64,000 nt of DNA, from the NCBI RefSeq assembly GCF_008629695.1, contig NZ_VWSH01000002.1:279410-343409 (forward strand). Reading direction: 5' to 3'. The notes below the pieces were generated by a model that worked only from the letters and a program-made list of their open reading frames with translations, searched no databases and had not been told where the DNA came from. A program made the position numbers and the translations under genes. The number at the start of each line of letters is the position of its first letter. Within the stretch, counting starts at the first letter, position 1. This document shows positions 51,120 through 63,400 of the stretch, in pieces. The DNA comes from Taibaiella lutea (GTDB taxonomy: Bacteria > Bacteroidota > Bacteroidia > Chitinophagales > Chitinophagaceae).

Positions 51120-51509
51120 TTATATTTCGTAAAATTCAATCGGCAAATCATCGGGATCTGCAATAAAGGTAAATCGCTTTCCGGTGACTTCATCTATCCT
51201 GACCGGTTCTGAAACTATATTTTTTTCATCGAGGAATTTTATGGTTTTATCCATATCATTTACCTCAAAAGCCAGATGCCTTAAACCCGTAGCTTCCGGT
51301 CCGGAAATGCGTTTTGGAGGATTGGGAAACGAAAACAATTCAATCATATAATTATCGTTTAATGCCAGATCCAGTTTGTAAGATGCCCTTTCCTGCCTGT
51401 ACGTTTCCTTTATGATAGTAAGCCCTAAAATTTCAGTATAGAATTTTTTAGAAGTTTCATAGTCAGAACAGATAATTGCAATATGGTGGACTTTATTGAG
51501 GGATAGCAT
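51120..51509 (-). CDS. VOC-family metalloprotein (YaeR/glyoxalase-like)
   Basis: A 129-residue vicinal-oxygen-chelate protein. Two beta-alpha-beta-beta-beta halves contain the probable metal ligands His (VHHIAIICSDYETSKKFY), Glu (NYMIELFSFPNPP), His (GLRHLAFEVNDMDKTI) and Glu (DLPIEFYEI), the 2-His-2-Glu pattern of glyoxalase I-like members. The layout resembles E. coli YaeR, a glyoxalase-like protein of unknown substrate. Twelve bases separate it from the NTF2-like gene. Distinguishing glyoxalase from dioxygenase is not possible from sequence alone. Confidence 0.9.
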   Translation of the reverse strand: MLSLNKVHHIAIICSDYETSKKFYTEILGLTIIKETYRQERASYKLDLALNDNYMIELFSFPNPPKRISGPEATGLRHLAFEVNDMDKTIKFLDEKNIVSEPVRIDEVTGKRFTFIADPDDLPIEFYEI

Positions 51510-51536
51510 ATCAGATTTTTCAGTGATTAAGATTAT

Positions 51537-52790
51537 TCAGAACAAATAGTTAACACCTATTTGCAAGGACCTGATAGTTAAAGAGTAAGCGAGGTAATTA
51601 GAATTGTTTGAAACAGGTAAATTGTATTTCCCAAAAATGTCTATTTTTTTATTAAGTATAATGCCTGCCCTGATTGGTGCTGACAATGAAAAATGCTGGT
51701 ATTCAAACGGCGTTTTCAATTCGTGTGAAATGCCATAATAAGTATTGATTGCGTAACAATCGTCATTAGTGAAAAAGGAATAATCAAAACAAATACCTAC
51801 ACCTATATTGAACTTAAAGCGGTCTTTATTATAGATATTCATTAAGAATTGTGGGGCAAAGCTAATTTTATATTGATCAAATTTGTGGTAATACACGTGA
51901 GATTCTTTAGGGCTGACTTCATTAGTTTTTTTAGTTTCAAAACTTGAGCTACTAACGCTAACCTCCATTCTCATCATATATCTTCTGATTACAGCATTTG
52001 TATAGAAGTCTAATCCTGCATTAATGCCCGGCCTGTAACTTGGCGTACGGGGAGCGTCAGCCAATGGTGTTTTTTCTGAATAACTTGCATCACTTCTTTG
52101 TAGAAACAAACCAGCAAAAGGCTTCATCTCGAATTTGGTATTGGTTTTTGTTGCATTTTCAGCATTCAGTAAATTCACAATTTTCGTAAGCGCATCATAC
52201 GAATAAGTAGCACGTTCGAGTAATCTCATTACTTTATTTTGATTATTTGCCATAGAGTCATGAGCGAATATTGATAATTGGCCTTTGTATTTATTATTGT
52301 ATTCAATATTAAACATGGTTCCATCCGGATAAAATTCGTCGTAAATAAGTTCGGATGTCTGCTGCTTATAGTTATCTTTTATAAAGAATTTTGTACAGTA
52401 TTTATTTTCATAAACATATAAATTCAAGAACTTACCTGAAGTGACGAGCCTTATGAAAATAGTGTCTGTTAGGGGTTTCTGGTTGCCTATTTTAATATCA
52501 CTTATGGATTTGGCTTTGCCTGAAGTTTTAGTTGTAAAAATAAATCGCTCAAATGTTTCAAGCTTATTAATTGTAAAAGATTCAACGTCCTGTATGCCTA
52601 ATGTTTGCTGCCCCTTGTCATCTTTGAATGAAAAAGATTTCGGATTGCTGTCCCATTCTTTGTAGTTAATATAACCAACCAATTGTTGGTGATTTAGTAA
52701 AATAACTGTTGCAGGTTTGTAATTACTTTGTGCAAAAAAGCGGAGGGGTAATAAAAGTAAAAGAAAACTCAATGAAATAATTCTATTCAT
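51537..52790 (-). CDS. Outer-membrane beta-barrel hypothetical protein
   Basis: A protein of about 417 residues with a signal peptide (IISLSFLLLLLPLRFFAQ). The first half is a beta-rich soluble domain (VILLNHQQLVGYINYKEWDS, KDDKGQQTLGIQDVESFTIN); the second half has alternating amphipathic strands (MMRMEVSVSSSSFETKK, ISFAPQFLMNIYNKDRF, FSLSAPIRAGIILNKK) ending in LRSLQIGVNYLF, a terminal aromatic typical of PorT-like barrels. Start taken at MNRIISL (52790); an ATG at 52811 is possible. Family unknown; divergent from the M1 aminopeptidase gene. Confidence 0.8.
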   Translation of the reverse strand: MNRIISLSFLLLLLPLRFFAQSNYKPATVILLNHQQLVGYINYKEWDSNPKSFSFKDDKGQQTLGIQDVESFTINKLETFERFIFTTKTSGKAKSISDIKIGNQKPLTDTIFIRLVTSGKFLNLYVYENKYCTKFFIKDNYKQQTSELIYDEFYPDGTMFNIEYNNKYKGQLSIFAHDSMANNQNKVMRLLERATYSYDALTKIVNLLNAENATKTNTKFEMKPFAGLFLQRSDASYSEKTPLADAPRTPSYRPGINAGLDFYTNAVIRRYMMRMEVSVSSSSFETKKTNEVSPKESHVYYHKFDQYKISFAPQFLMNIYNKDRFKFNIGVGICFDYSFFTNDDCYAINTYYGISHELKTPFEYQHFSLSAPIRAGIILNKKIDIFGKYNLPVSNNSNYLAYSLTIRSLQIGVNYLF

Positions 52791-52900
52791 ATTGACGATG
52801 TTTTGAATCAAAAATAGATTTTTAACACTATAAAATGATTATTCTGGTGATAAATGGAATGTTTTTGTAGATTCGTGAGATATAGTTTAAAGTTTTTTTC

Positions 52901-54859
52901 ATGAAAATATCTTTCCTTTTATTCCTGATAGCAATCGCTATGCCCGGATTCGCGCAAACAAAAAGCATACATCCATGTGCTGCAATGAAAAAGCATGCTT
53001 ATAATGATGTTGCAGGGAAACCGACTGTAGAAGACGCGAGAGAATATGATTACGATGTCAAATATGTGCATCTTAACCTTGACGTGAACAATCTGAATAC
53101 GCAGATTAATGGTATTGCGACCACCAATGCAATAGTAATAGTTCCTTCCATGGGCGAATATGTCTTTGAGCTGACGCAACAGATAACAATCGATTCCTTT
53201 AAGTTTAACGGTACCTTATTACCCGTTACAGGTTCCGGTTATCTGAGAGTTGTCAGTCTCCCTCAATCTGTAACGCAGGGAACGTCATTCACAGCTGTAA
53301 CTTATTATCATGGTGCGCCTTCCGGAGCTTCAGGCTTCTATGGCGGCGGTATCCAGAACGCGGTTTCTCCTACATGGGGCGCTCATGTAACCTATACCTT
53401 AAGCGAATCTTATGCTTCAAGAGACTGGTGGCCTGTAAAGCAGGCTTTACAGGATAAAATAGATTCATCTGATGTATGGCTGACCGTAGGTGCGGGACTG
53501 AAAGCCGGCAGTAACGGTATGCTGAATCAGGTAGTTAATTTGGGCAATAACAAATCGAGGTATGAATGGAAAAGCAGGAATGCTATTGATTATTACCTGA
53601 TATCTTTTGCAGTTTCCACTTATACAGACTATTCCCATTACATGCATTTTGATAATAGTGCTGACTCTATGTTGATTCAGAATTATGTGTACGATAATCC
53701 GCAGACACTTCCTTTCTGGCAAGGTGAACTGGATTCTACAAGCCTGATGGTAAATCATCTTTCCGGTTTGTTCGGACGCTATCCATTCTGGAAAGAGAAA
53801 TACGGACATTGCATGGCGCCGTTGGGTGGGGGAATGGAACATCAGACTATGACGACGCTCGGTACTTTTGAAACCTCGCTTATCGTGCACGAATTAGGGC
53901 ATCAATGGTTTGGAGATAATGTTACCTGCGGTACATGGAGCGATATATGGCTGAACGAAGGCTTTGCCAGTTATATTGAATATCTGTTTGAAGCAAATTT
54001 TCACGGTGCCGCCGCGGCTACTGCCAAAATGAATAGTGTGCATTCCAATGTAATGTCTGAACCGGATGGCTCGGTATATTGTACCGATACTATAGATGAG
54101 AACCGTATATTCGACTCAAGGCTGAGTTACGATAAAGGCTCGGCTGTAATACACACTTTGCGGTTTGTAGCAGGCAATGATGATCTGTTTTTCAATATGC
54201 TGAAACATTATCAGGTTCAGTTTGAAAGAGGTACGGCAACTACAGAACAGTTTAAAAATTTTGTTGCAGGTGAATACAACATTAATATGGATACCTTTTT
54301 TAATCAATGGATATATGGAGAAGGCTATCCTACCATTTCTGCCAAATGGAACCAGGTAAATAATCAGGTAACAGTTGCGTTAAGTCAGCAAACTTCCGCT
54401 CCGGCTTCTGTAAGTTATTTCAATACACCTTTAGAGCTTAAGCTTAAATCTGCAAACGGCGACACTGTTGTTAAAGTGAATTTTAATGCAGCCAATAAGA
54501 CATTTGCTTTTTCATGGGATAAAAACATGAATGGCATAACCATTGACCCTAACAACTGGATATTAAACAAAACCGGCACAATAGTAAAAGACCCCGCTTT
54601 AGCAATAAACGAATTGCAAGCCTCCGCTTTTGTAGTCTATCCTAATCCTACAAACAATTTCTGGAATGTGAAGAACTTGCCGGAAGGATGCGATATGATA
54701 GTGAGCGACCTCAGCGGACGAGTTTTGCTTAACATTCAATCGGGCAATAAGAAAGAAATAAGTATTGATTCCAAATCTTTGCCCAGTGGAATTTATTTAT
54801 TGCGGATATCTAAAGCAGGTTATAGCAGCGAAGCTTTTAAACTTGTAAAAATGCATTAG
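52901..54859 (+). CDS. M1-family metallopeptidase with T9SS type A sorting domain
   Basis: A 652-residue secreted zinc aminopeptidase. After a signal peptide (FLLFLIAIAMPGFAQ), the N-terminal domain (DVKYVHLNLDVNNLNTQING) and catalytic domain follow. The zinc motif is LIVHELGHQWFGD (HEXXH) near residue 329, with the third ligand Glu in WLNEGFASYIEY and preceding exopeptidase motif GGGMEH, in place of the usual GAMEN. The C-terminal ~80 residues are a T9SS type A domain (VVYPNPTNNFWNVKNLP, LPSGIYLLRISKAGY). It probably digests peptides at the cell surface. Monocistronic, with a 45-residue lipoprotein gene behind it. Confidence 0.93.
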   Translation: MKISFLLFLIAIAMPGFAQTKSIHPCAAMKKHAYNDVAGKPTVEDAREYDYDVKYVHLNLDVNNLNTQINGIATTNAIVIVPSMGEYVFELTQQITIDSFKFNGTLLPVTGSGYLRVVSLPQSVTQGTSFTAVTYYHGAPSGASGFYGGGIQNAVSPTWGAHVTYTLSESYASRDWWPVKQALQDKIDSSDVWLTVGAGLKAGSNGMLNQVVNLGNNKSRYEWKSRNAIDYYLISFAVSTYTDYSHYMHFDNSADSMLIQNYVYDNPQTLPFWQGELDSTSLMVNHLSGLFGRYPFWKEKYGHCMAPLGGGMEHQTMTTLGTFETSLIVHELGHQWFGDNVTCGTWSDIWLNEGFASYIEYLFEANFHGAAAATAKMNSVHSNVMSEPDGSVYCTDTIDENRIFDSRLSYDKGSAVIHTLRFVAGNDDLFFNMLKHYQVQFERGTATTEQFKNFVAGEYNINMDTFFNQWIYGEGYPTISAKWNQVNNQVTVALSQQTSAPASVSYFNTPLELKLKSANGDTVVKVNFNAANKTFAFSWDKNMNGITIDPNNWILNKTGTIVKDPALAINELQASAFVVYPNPTNNFWNVKNLPEGCDMIVSDLSGRVLLNIQSGNKKEISIDSKSLPSGIYLLRISKAGYSSEAFKLVKMH

Positions 54860-54919
54860 CAGAAAATCAGGTGGTTTTGAATAAATTAGAATATGCTCAG
54901 ATTGCTTATTAAACACATT

Positions 54920-55057
54920 ATGATGAAAAATTGCAGATACATCACTATTTCCATCATTGCACTATGCTTAGTGATAGTGCTTCCATCCTGTGCTACGTCA
55001 CGCAAAGCGCGTGGCTGCGGCTGCGGTATGTCTGAAAATATGAGACAAAGAATATAG
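54920..55057 (+). CDS. Very small predicted lipoprotein (45 residues)
   Basis: A short reading frame missed by length filters. MMKNCRYITISIIALCLV is a positively charged then hydrophobic signal, followed by lipobox LPSC (Cys at residue 24), leaving a 22-residue mature peptide CATSRKARGCGCGMSENMRQ plus RI, rich in Cys/Gly and basic residues. The signal peptide and lipobox placement are better than expected by chance. It lies 60 bp after the M1 peptidase gene and before a terminator hairpin (55136). Role unknown; similar tiny lipoproteins exist in Bacteroidota. A second ATG directly follows the first. Confidence 0.7.
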   Translation: MMKNCRYITISIIALCLVIVLPSCATSRKARGCGCGMSENMRQRI

Positions 55058-55135
55058 CTGATACCAATCTTATTATCTCTTTATGGCTACAATCCGAAAG
55101 GAAAAATAATACAGGAATCTATTTCCTTAAAAGCA

Positions 55136-55171
55136 AAAACGCCCCGATAAAACCGGAGCGTTTTCTTTTTG
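55136..55171. terminator. Terminator shared by the small lipoprotein and groEL
   Basis: An 11-bp arm (AAAACGCCCCG at 55136-55146 with 55154-55164, one C/A mismatch), 7-nt loop, then T-run; lies between convergent genes ending at 55057 and 55231. Confidence 0.82.
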
Positions 55172-55230
55172 ATTTATATGAAGAAGGCATCTTGTATCTA
55201 TTGCTAAATACAGTATACCTGAATCTTCTA

Positions 55231-57003
<1,773 letters not shown>

Positions 57004-57004
57004 A

Positions 57005-57286
57005 TTAAACAATAGCAAGGATATCGCTTTCACGCATGATCAAAAGTTCTTCACCGTCTAAAGACAATTCAGTACCCGCATATTTACCATAAAGAACAGT
57101 ATCGCCTGTTTTTACAGTTACCGGTTCGTCCTTCTTGCCAGGTCCTGCCGCAACTACAACACCACGTTGTGGTTTTTCTTTTGCTGTATCAGGAATAATA
57201 ATGCCGCCGGCAGTTTTTGTTTCTGCAGCAGCAGGTTTCACGATCACTCTGTCGTGAAGAGGGGTAATGCTTGCTTTTTTTGCCAT
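57005..57286 (-). CDS. groES: 10-kDa co-chaperonin GroES
   Basis: A 93-residue GroES lid protein. [20 protein letters not shown] is the family start, the mobile loop is [17 protein letters not shown], and the core [18 protein letters not shown] with [13 protein letters not shown] closes it. It caps the GroEL cavity. First gene of the groES-groEL operon. The 5' region shows no CIRCE element. Confidence 0.98.
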   Translation of the reverse strand: MAKKASITPLHDRVIVKPAAAETKTAGGIIIPDTAKEKPQRGVVVAAGPGKKDEPVTVKTGDTVLYGKYAGTELSLDGEELLIMRESDILAIV

Positions 57287-57746
57287 AATTGAAATGGTTA
57301 TTTATTTTTTTATTGTTTAAATGTTTGAACATGCCGAAATGTGAAATCCGTTCGACAAGTAACTCCCCGCTAAAAATGTGCCAATCATTGAAAATTGACA
57401 TAATTGCAGGAAATGGCTTAAAATTTAAAGTTCCCGTAAAATGCAACGGTCAAAATTACATCTAATTTCAAAACAAGGAGGTGAAAATGGCAGTTGGAAT
57501 ATCTTCAGATGATTTGTTCTGACTTCGTCTATTCGTTTTAGAGTTGTGCATATAAAATACTATTATTGAATTAAAAGTTTAAAAATAATACAACTATCAG
57601 CATATAAAAATGCTAATTTTACATTTTTAATTAAAATTTACTATATTTACACTGATATTAGACAATACAAATGCATTTTGATTCATAAATTCAAATTTTC
57701 TGTATGAATTAATGTGCTTATTTAATTAAATTAAAATCATATAATT
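57287..57746. other. Intergenic region upstream of groES and the T9SS gene
   Basis: About 460 bp, AT-rich, divergent promoters expected. One oddity: AAGGAGGTG at 57475-57483 is a perfect Shine-Dalgarno match five to nine bases before an 11-codon ATG-TGA frame (57487-57522); no gene of credible length uses it. No CIRCE or tRNA seen. Confidence 0.5.
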
Positions 57747-59885
57747 ATGAAGAAAAAAAACACACCCTGTCTGTCAATTATTAAAAAAGGGCTAACAATA
57801 ACTTTGATTGCTGCTTTTTTATGGCCGGGACAGGTATTCGCACAGGACACACTGCTTTTGTCGCCCACAGGTGACGGCGGCTTCGAAAACGGTATGGACT
57901 TCGCTTCCAATGGCTGGACGGTGGAAAATTATACCGCCAACAATACAAATAAATGGGCAGTAGGCGGCGCCAGCGCGCCCACCCAAGGTACGATGGCTGC
58001 GTATATTTCAAATAACAACGGAACGAACTATACCTATACCACAAATCAATTCTCAAGAGTCCTGTTTTGGAGAGACATAACATTCCCTGCCGGTTACACA
58101 GTCATAACATTAACTTTCAAGGTGAAAGTACAGGGAGAATATGGCGGTACCGCGACTTCTTATTATGATGTGTTATTTCCTTTTTTTCAATCATCGAATA
58201 CAGCCCCCTCGGTTACGCAGCCGGCTTATTCTTCATCAAACAGCCAACCTGCCATTTCCAACGCCACCAGGATTGCCAGCTTAACAGAATTGGGCACGGG
58301 GTATGTAACGCGGACGTATACACTAAATGCAGGAAATGCAGCAGCTGCCACCACCCGGAGGCTTCTCTTCTATTGGCGTAACGATAATACCGGTGGGGCT
58401 CAACCTCCGGCAAGCATAGATGAAATATCCATAACAGCAACAATGCCACCTGTAAATGATAATGCCACCGGAGCAATAATGCTTACTCCCGGAGCAGGAT
58501 GCGGTACTTTTTACGATAATACTTTAGCTACGGCAAATACGGGCGAACCTACAGCCTCCTGTAGTTGGCACCCGACCAGAAAACCGATATGGTTTAAGTT
58601 TATAGCGCCTGCATCAGGCGCAGCCAGGATCTCGTCCGACAATGGCGGAACACTGATATCGACAAGGATGGCACTTTTTACTGCGACTGATTCCAGCAAT
58701 TATACCACATTTAATATTATACACTGTTCCAGAGAAAACGGCGTTACCGCCGCCGGCAACAATATTATGTATCCTACAGGACTCACACCGGGGGCTACTT
58801 ATTATATAGCACTGGACGTTTATGACGCTGCCACTTCAGGTACCGTTTGTATAACGGTCGATGAATTCAACAACACCATGCTGTCGACCACTACGGCAGA
58901 CTGCGTAGCCGGAAAAGTTTTAGATAACACAGGAGCCCAGAATTACAATGGCTGGATATCGCTTACCGACAATCAAGGCAAACTGAATGCCAACGTACGT
59001 CCCGTTACAGGATATGACGCCGATTTTTCAAGTAGCCTGACAGTTAAGTCCGGAGCGCCGCGGACAGACATAAACGGACAGGCATACCTTAACCGCAATT
59101 ACCTGATAAATAGTTCTGACCCGATAGGCACTGGCCTGACTTCAGCAGACGTTCAATTTTTCTTTACGGATGCGGAGCTAACCAATTTGGGCGTATCACT
59201 TTCAGGCCTGAATGTAACGAGAGTAAGCGGCACAACATGCAGCGCTGATTTCATGGATGGCACCGGCACAAACAGTCTGCTGACCCAAACGGCAAATGGT
59301 TCCTTTAATGGTGTTCATTATATACAAGTGAATACACCGGGCTTTTCCAATTTCTACATCCATCAAGGTACTACTCCCTTGCCAATTGTATGGAACAATG
59401 TTTCTGTCACCTTAAACCGCCGGCAACAAGCGGTCATCAACTGGAGCGTTGCTGAAAAAGAAACGGCAGAATACCGAATCGAAAAAAGCGTGGATGGCAA
59501 TAAGTTTGAAAACCTCTCTACCTTAAAAAGCAAAGGCAATGGCAACAATACTTACAGCTTTACGGAACAAACAGCATTGTCAGGGAAAGCATGGTACAGG
59601 ATAGTGCAGGTAAGTAAAGAAGGCAAAGGTGAATACAGCAGGATCATGGAACTACAAAACAGCAACATCTATGGCCTCATCAGCGTTTACCCGAATCCTG
59701 CAACACAGGTATTGACTGTAGAAACAGCATCTAATGCTTCCTACAACATATACGACTTGCAAGGCAAAGTTATCATGAAAGGCAATTTACAATCAGGCAA
59801 AAACACTTTGAATGTATCAGGGATTGCCAAAGGTTTTTACACTATAAAAATCGGCGACTACAACCAGAAGATTGTGTTGCAATAA
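57747..59885 (+). CDS. Secreted T9SS type A protein with PPC-like domain
   Basis: A 712-residue secreted protein. Signal peptide to about residue 33 (LWPGQVFAQ), an N-terminal beta-sandwich (SPTGDGGFENGMDFASNGWT, FPAGYTVITLTFKVKVQGEY), then a PPC-like pre-peptidase domain at about 235-370 (CSWHPTRKPIWFKFIAPASG, GATYYIALDVYDAATSG). The C-terminal ~170 residues (NVSVTLNRRQQAVINWSVAE..., VYPNPATQVLTVETA, GFYTIKIGDYNQKIVLQ) form a linker plus T9SS type A sorting domain almost identical to the next gene. Catalytic residues are not evident; an adhesin or matrix role is possible. It has its own terminator. Confidence 0.86.
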   Translation: MKKKNTPCLSIIKKGLTITLIAAFLWPGQVFAQDTLLLSPTGDGGFENGMDFASNGWTVENYTANNTNKWAVGGASAPTQGTMAAYISNNNGTNYTYTTNQFSRVLFWRDITFPAGYTVITLTFKVKVQGEYGGTATSYYDVLFPFFQSSNTAPSVTQPAYSSSNSQPAISNATRIASLTELGTGYVTRTYTLNAGNAAAATTRRLLFYWRNDNTGGAQPPASIDEISITATMPPVNDNATGAIMLTPGAGCGTFYDNTLATANTGEPTASCSWHPTRKPIWFKFIAPASGAARISSDNGGTLISTRMALFTATDSSNYTTFNIIHCSRENGVTAAGNNIMYPTGLTPGATYYIALDVYDAATSGTVCITVDEFNNTMLSTTTADCVAGKVLDNTGAQNYNGWISLTDNQGKLNANVRPVTGYDADFSSSLTVKSGAPRTDINGQAYLNRNYLINSSDPIGTGLTSADVQFFFTDAELTNLGVSLSGLNVTRVSGTTCSADFMDGTGTNSLLTQTANGSFNGVHYIQVNTPGFSNFYIHQGTTPLPIVWNNVSVTLNRRQQAVINWSVAEKETAEYRIEKSVDGNKFENLSTLKSKGNGNNTYSFTEQTALSGKAWYRIVQVSKEGKGEYSRIMELQNSNIYGLISVYPNPATQVLTVETASNASYNIYDLQGKVIMKGNLQSGKNTLNVSGIAKGFYTIKIGDYNQKIVLQ

Positions 59886-59897
59886 AAGAGCAATACC

Positions 59898-59946
59898 ATA
59901 TTAAAAACGAGGGTTGTCCCAAAAGGACAGCCCTCGTTTTTAATAT
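59898..59946 (+). terminator. Terminator after the first C-terminal T9SS protein gene
   Basis: A 22-bp stem (59898-59919 with 59925-59946, one G-T wobble; arms contain AACGAGGG / CCCTCGTT), 5-nt loop CAAAA and T-rich tail. Confidence 0.93.
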
Positions 59947-60432
59947 TAGAAAACCATTAAAAATGTCTGCTTCTGCATGCTTAGGTAAAATTCCAGGCAA
60001 ATAGTTGCAACATAACTATTGATTCATTCAGAAAAATCATTTTAACATTTTGAATAATTTTTACATAAAAATGTGGTTTTTGGTTTATAACATCATATAT
60101 TCGTACCATAAAGATGTAGTTTTAGTTAAATATTTTACAATGTACCACATCTTAATGTGATTGATAAATAGCGAAAACTAACCACTACAATACTGATTTA
60201 CCATTAGTCAATAATTTAACAAAGGATAATAGTACTGACAAAAAATTTAACCCAGTATACCCTGACATTTTAAAATTCCAACCTTTTTGATTTAGAGCTG
60301 CATTAAAGCGAATAGCTTTTAAACCTCTTTAACTAACAGGAAATTCATGTCCGTTCCCAATAAAGCGGCATATTTTACTTGTCGGGTAATATGAAATATT
60401 TCTTTCATTATTAACTTCAAAAAACGACTGAC
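59947..60432. other. Intergenic region before the second T9SS type A protein
   Basis: About 490 bp of AT-rich sequence with no ORF or clear hairpin. TATATTCG at 60096-60103 resembles a -7 box but the TTTTTG before it is at the wrong distance (13 bp), so no promoter is claimed. Confidence 0.45.
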
Positions 60433-63400
60433 ATGAAGCAAATTAACCTATGCTTTTTATTGCTCATTACCCTATTGGGGATCAGGGCAAATGCACAAAC
60501 CAATATAGATATTGGTACTGGCAGTAGTACTTCCGACAATTCGCCAATTCAAAGGAACGCAAACTATTCTGCCAGTCAATTACTATATCTGAGTTCAGAA
60601 ATAAATAATTCCGGATTAATCAGCGGATTAGGTTTTTATAAAGCAAGTGGGCTTAGTACAGTAACTATCGACAGTGTTTACATTTATCTAAAAACTACTA
60701 CCGATACTTCTTTCGGAACCTCCACTACCACAGCATCAACTAATGGTTACACCTTGGTATATCAAGGCCCATATCCAAATACAGTAACAGGATATTCAAC
60801 TGTAAATTTTAATGTAGTTCCTAATTTTAGCTACTACACTTATATGGGTAATCTTGCAGTCCTTATCGTAAGACCTTATCAGGCTTCCACAACAAGTCGC
60901 CCATATTATCGCTATACAACTTTTGCCGGTTCTTCGAGAAATGCATGGTATGCAAACTCCTATGCATTTTCTGATACAACAACTTTAGCGATTTCCAATT
61001 GGAGACCTAATATAAGGTTAAGAATTACTGCTACCTGCCCGGCACCAACATCGCCCACAGCAACAAATCTTACTGCATTTACCGCAGACCTTAACTGGAC
61101 TTACGCCAATAGTCCTATGACTTATGAAGTAAAATACGGCCCGCAGGGATTTAACGTAAATACGGCCGGAACTTCCGTTTATACGGCAACAAAACCTTAC
61201 ACCTTAAATCCGCCGCTGACGCCATCCACCTCTTATAGTTATTATGTAAGAGCAATCTGTACTGTTGGCGATACCAGTGCATGGTCGGCTGTTACCAATT
61301 TTGCGACACCGGCAACCTGCGTTGCGCCTTCGGCTCCAACCTCAACCGGCATTACAAAAAATTCAGCCATATTAAACTGGACCAATACCGGTTCACCCAT
61401 TAATTTTGAAATAAAATACGGAGTACAAGGCTTTGATGTAAATACAGCCGGAACTTCTGTTTTTACCACTACTAAGCCTTATATCTTAAACCCGCCGCTG
61501 ACGCCTTCCACCAATTACAGCTATTACGTAAGGTCGGTGTGTACGCCAGGCGATACCAGCGCATGGTCTCCTGTAAAAAACTTTACTACTTTATGTGACT
61601 ATCCTTCCATCCTCTCCGCTACTGACGGCACGGCCTGTAGTGGTGGCACGGCTACTTTACAGGCAACAGCAGATGCAGGTGGATCATTTAAATGGTACAA
61701 TGTTGCCACAGGGGGTACCGCTTTAGGCACAGGCAATAGTTTTGTGACACCTGTTTTGACAACTTCAGATACTTTCTTTGCTGAATCTTCCCAATTGACT
61801 ACTGCCGGAATTGCAGGCGTTCAGAATTATTCAACTACTAATGGCGGATTTATTACTGTAGGAACAAATATCGGCATGGGTATCAAATTTAATGCATTAA
61901 AGAACATTATTGTTGATAGTATAGGTATGTGGGTGAATGATACTATAGCAAGCCAGATGATCCTTCGATTGTACAGCAACACTACTACAGTGGTACGCAC
62001 CGATACAATACAGATAGCCGCTTTTAATCATCCTGACGCTTCTAATCCTATAAGTACTGCTAACCCATACAAACTATACATACCTCTGGGCTATTCCCTT
62101 TCGCAGGCAAACAATTATGTCTTGGCAGCTTTACCGGGATCGACCACTGTTTTTCACAGACGAGGTGGCAGTGGTAATAGTCTATCTTATCCGTACTCAA
62201 ATACCGCAGTATCCATAACTGCTAATGTTGTAGGTGGGCCTTCAAGTACTAATACAACCCAGGTGTATTGTATTTATGATTTAGCAACATCTACAGCCTG
62301 CACCAACCCGACCCGTCAACCTGTGATCGCAACCGTAACTCCTAACCCATTAGCACTGTTGCCTGATACATCAGGTACTTGTAACGGCATTGCAGCAACA
62401 TTAAACAGCGGTTCTGCCAATACTACATGGACACCTGCAAATGTGTTATATACCGATGCAGCCGCTACTACAGGTTATACAGGAGCTGCATTACAAACCG
62501 TATATGCTAAAGTTACTACGCCGACAACTGTTTACGCAAATACTACTTCAGGCGCATGTGCTTTCAACGATTCGGTATATATAGACCTTCAGACAGGTAC
62601 AGCCGTAACTATTACACCGGCTACAGCTGCCATGGCTTGCGGCGATGTAACACCTGTAGCATTAACGGCTAATACCCCTGTAACCTGGGCTTTGAATGGC
62701 GGCAATTTATATACGGATGCCGCTGGCACTACTACATATACAGGAACAGCAACCACCGGTATTTATGCTAAATCCAACAATAACCGTAATGTAATAGGTG
62801 CCTATGAAATCGGTGGCTGTACATTTGCAGATACCGCTGTTGTAATAGTTAACAACCCTGCATCCTCTGTAACCATAGCCAACAACTCAGGAGCCGGCAA
62901 TACAGATTCAAGTGTAGTTGCAGGAACAATGGCAAACCTGCATAATGCTGATTGCGAGCTGATGGCATCTGTAACGCCGACAGGAGGCGCACCGCTAAAT
63001 GGTGTATTGAACGGAAAAATTATTATGGATGGTTCTGTACAAAATACAGCTACCGGTCCTTATGTAACACGTCATTTTGAGTTGACACCTGCAAATAATG
63101 CAGCTGCAGCCACGGCCAATATCACCTTGTATTTCACACAAGCTGAATTTACGGCTTACAATACTTTTGTAACGAACAATGGCAACCCTGCGGTAAATCC
63201 ATTATTGCCCACAAATCCGTCCGACCCGACAACTAATATCCGGATTGATAAATTTAATGCAGCAAGCGGCAGCCCAAGCCCGACCAATAATAACAGCGTA
63301 GTCGTTATCTCTCCGACATCCGTTACATGGGATGCAACGAACAACTGGTGGGCTGTTACTTTTCCTACAACCGGTTTCAGCGGCTTCTTCCTGCATACTA

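Noticed and set aside
57287-57400. CIRCE operator of groES
   Set aside because: No TTAGCACTC-N9-GAGTGCTAA-like inverted repeat is present upstream of groES.
60077-60103. Promoter with TTTTTG and TATATTCG
   Set aside because: The two boxes are only 13 bp apart, too close for the Bacteroidota -33/-7 spacing of about 19 bp.
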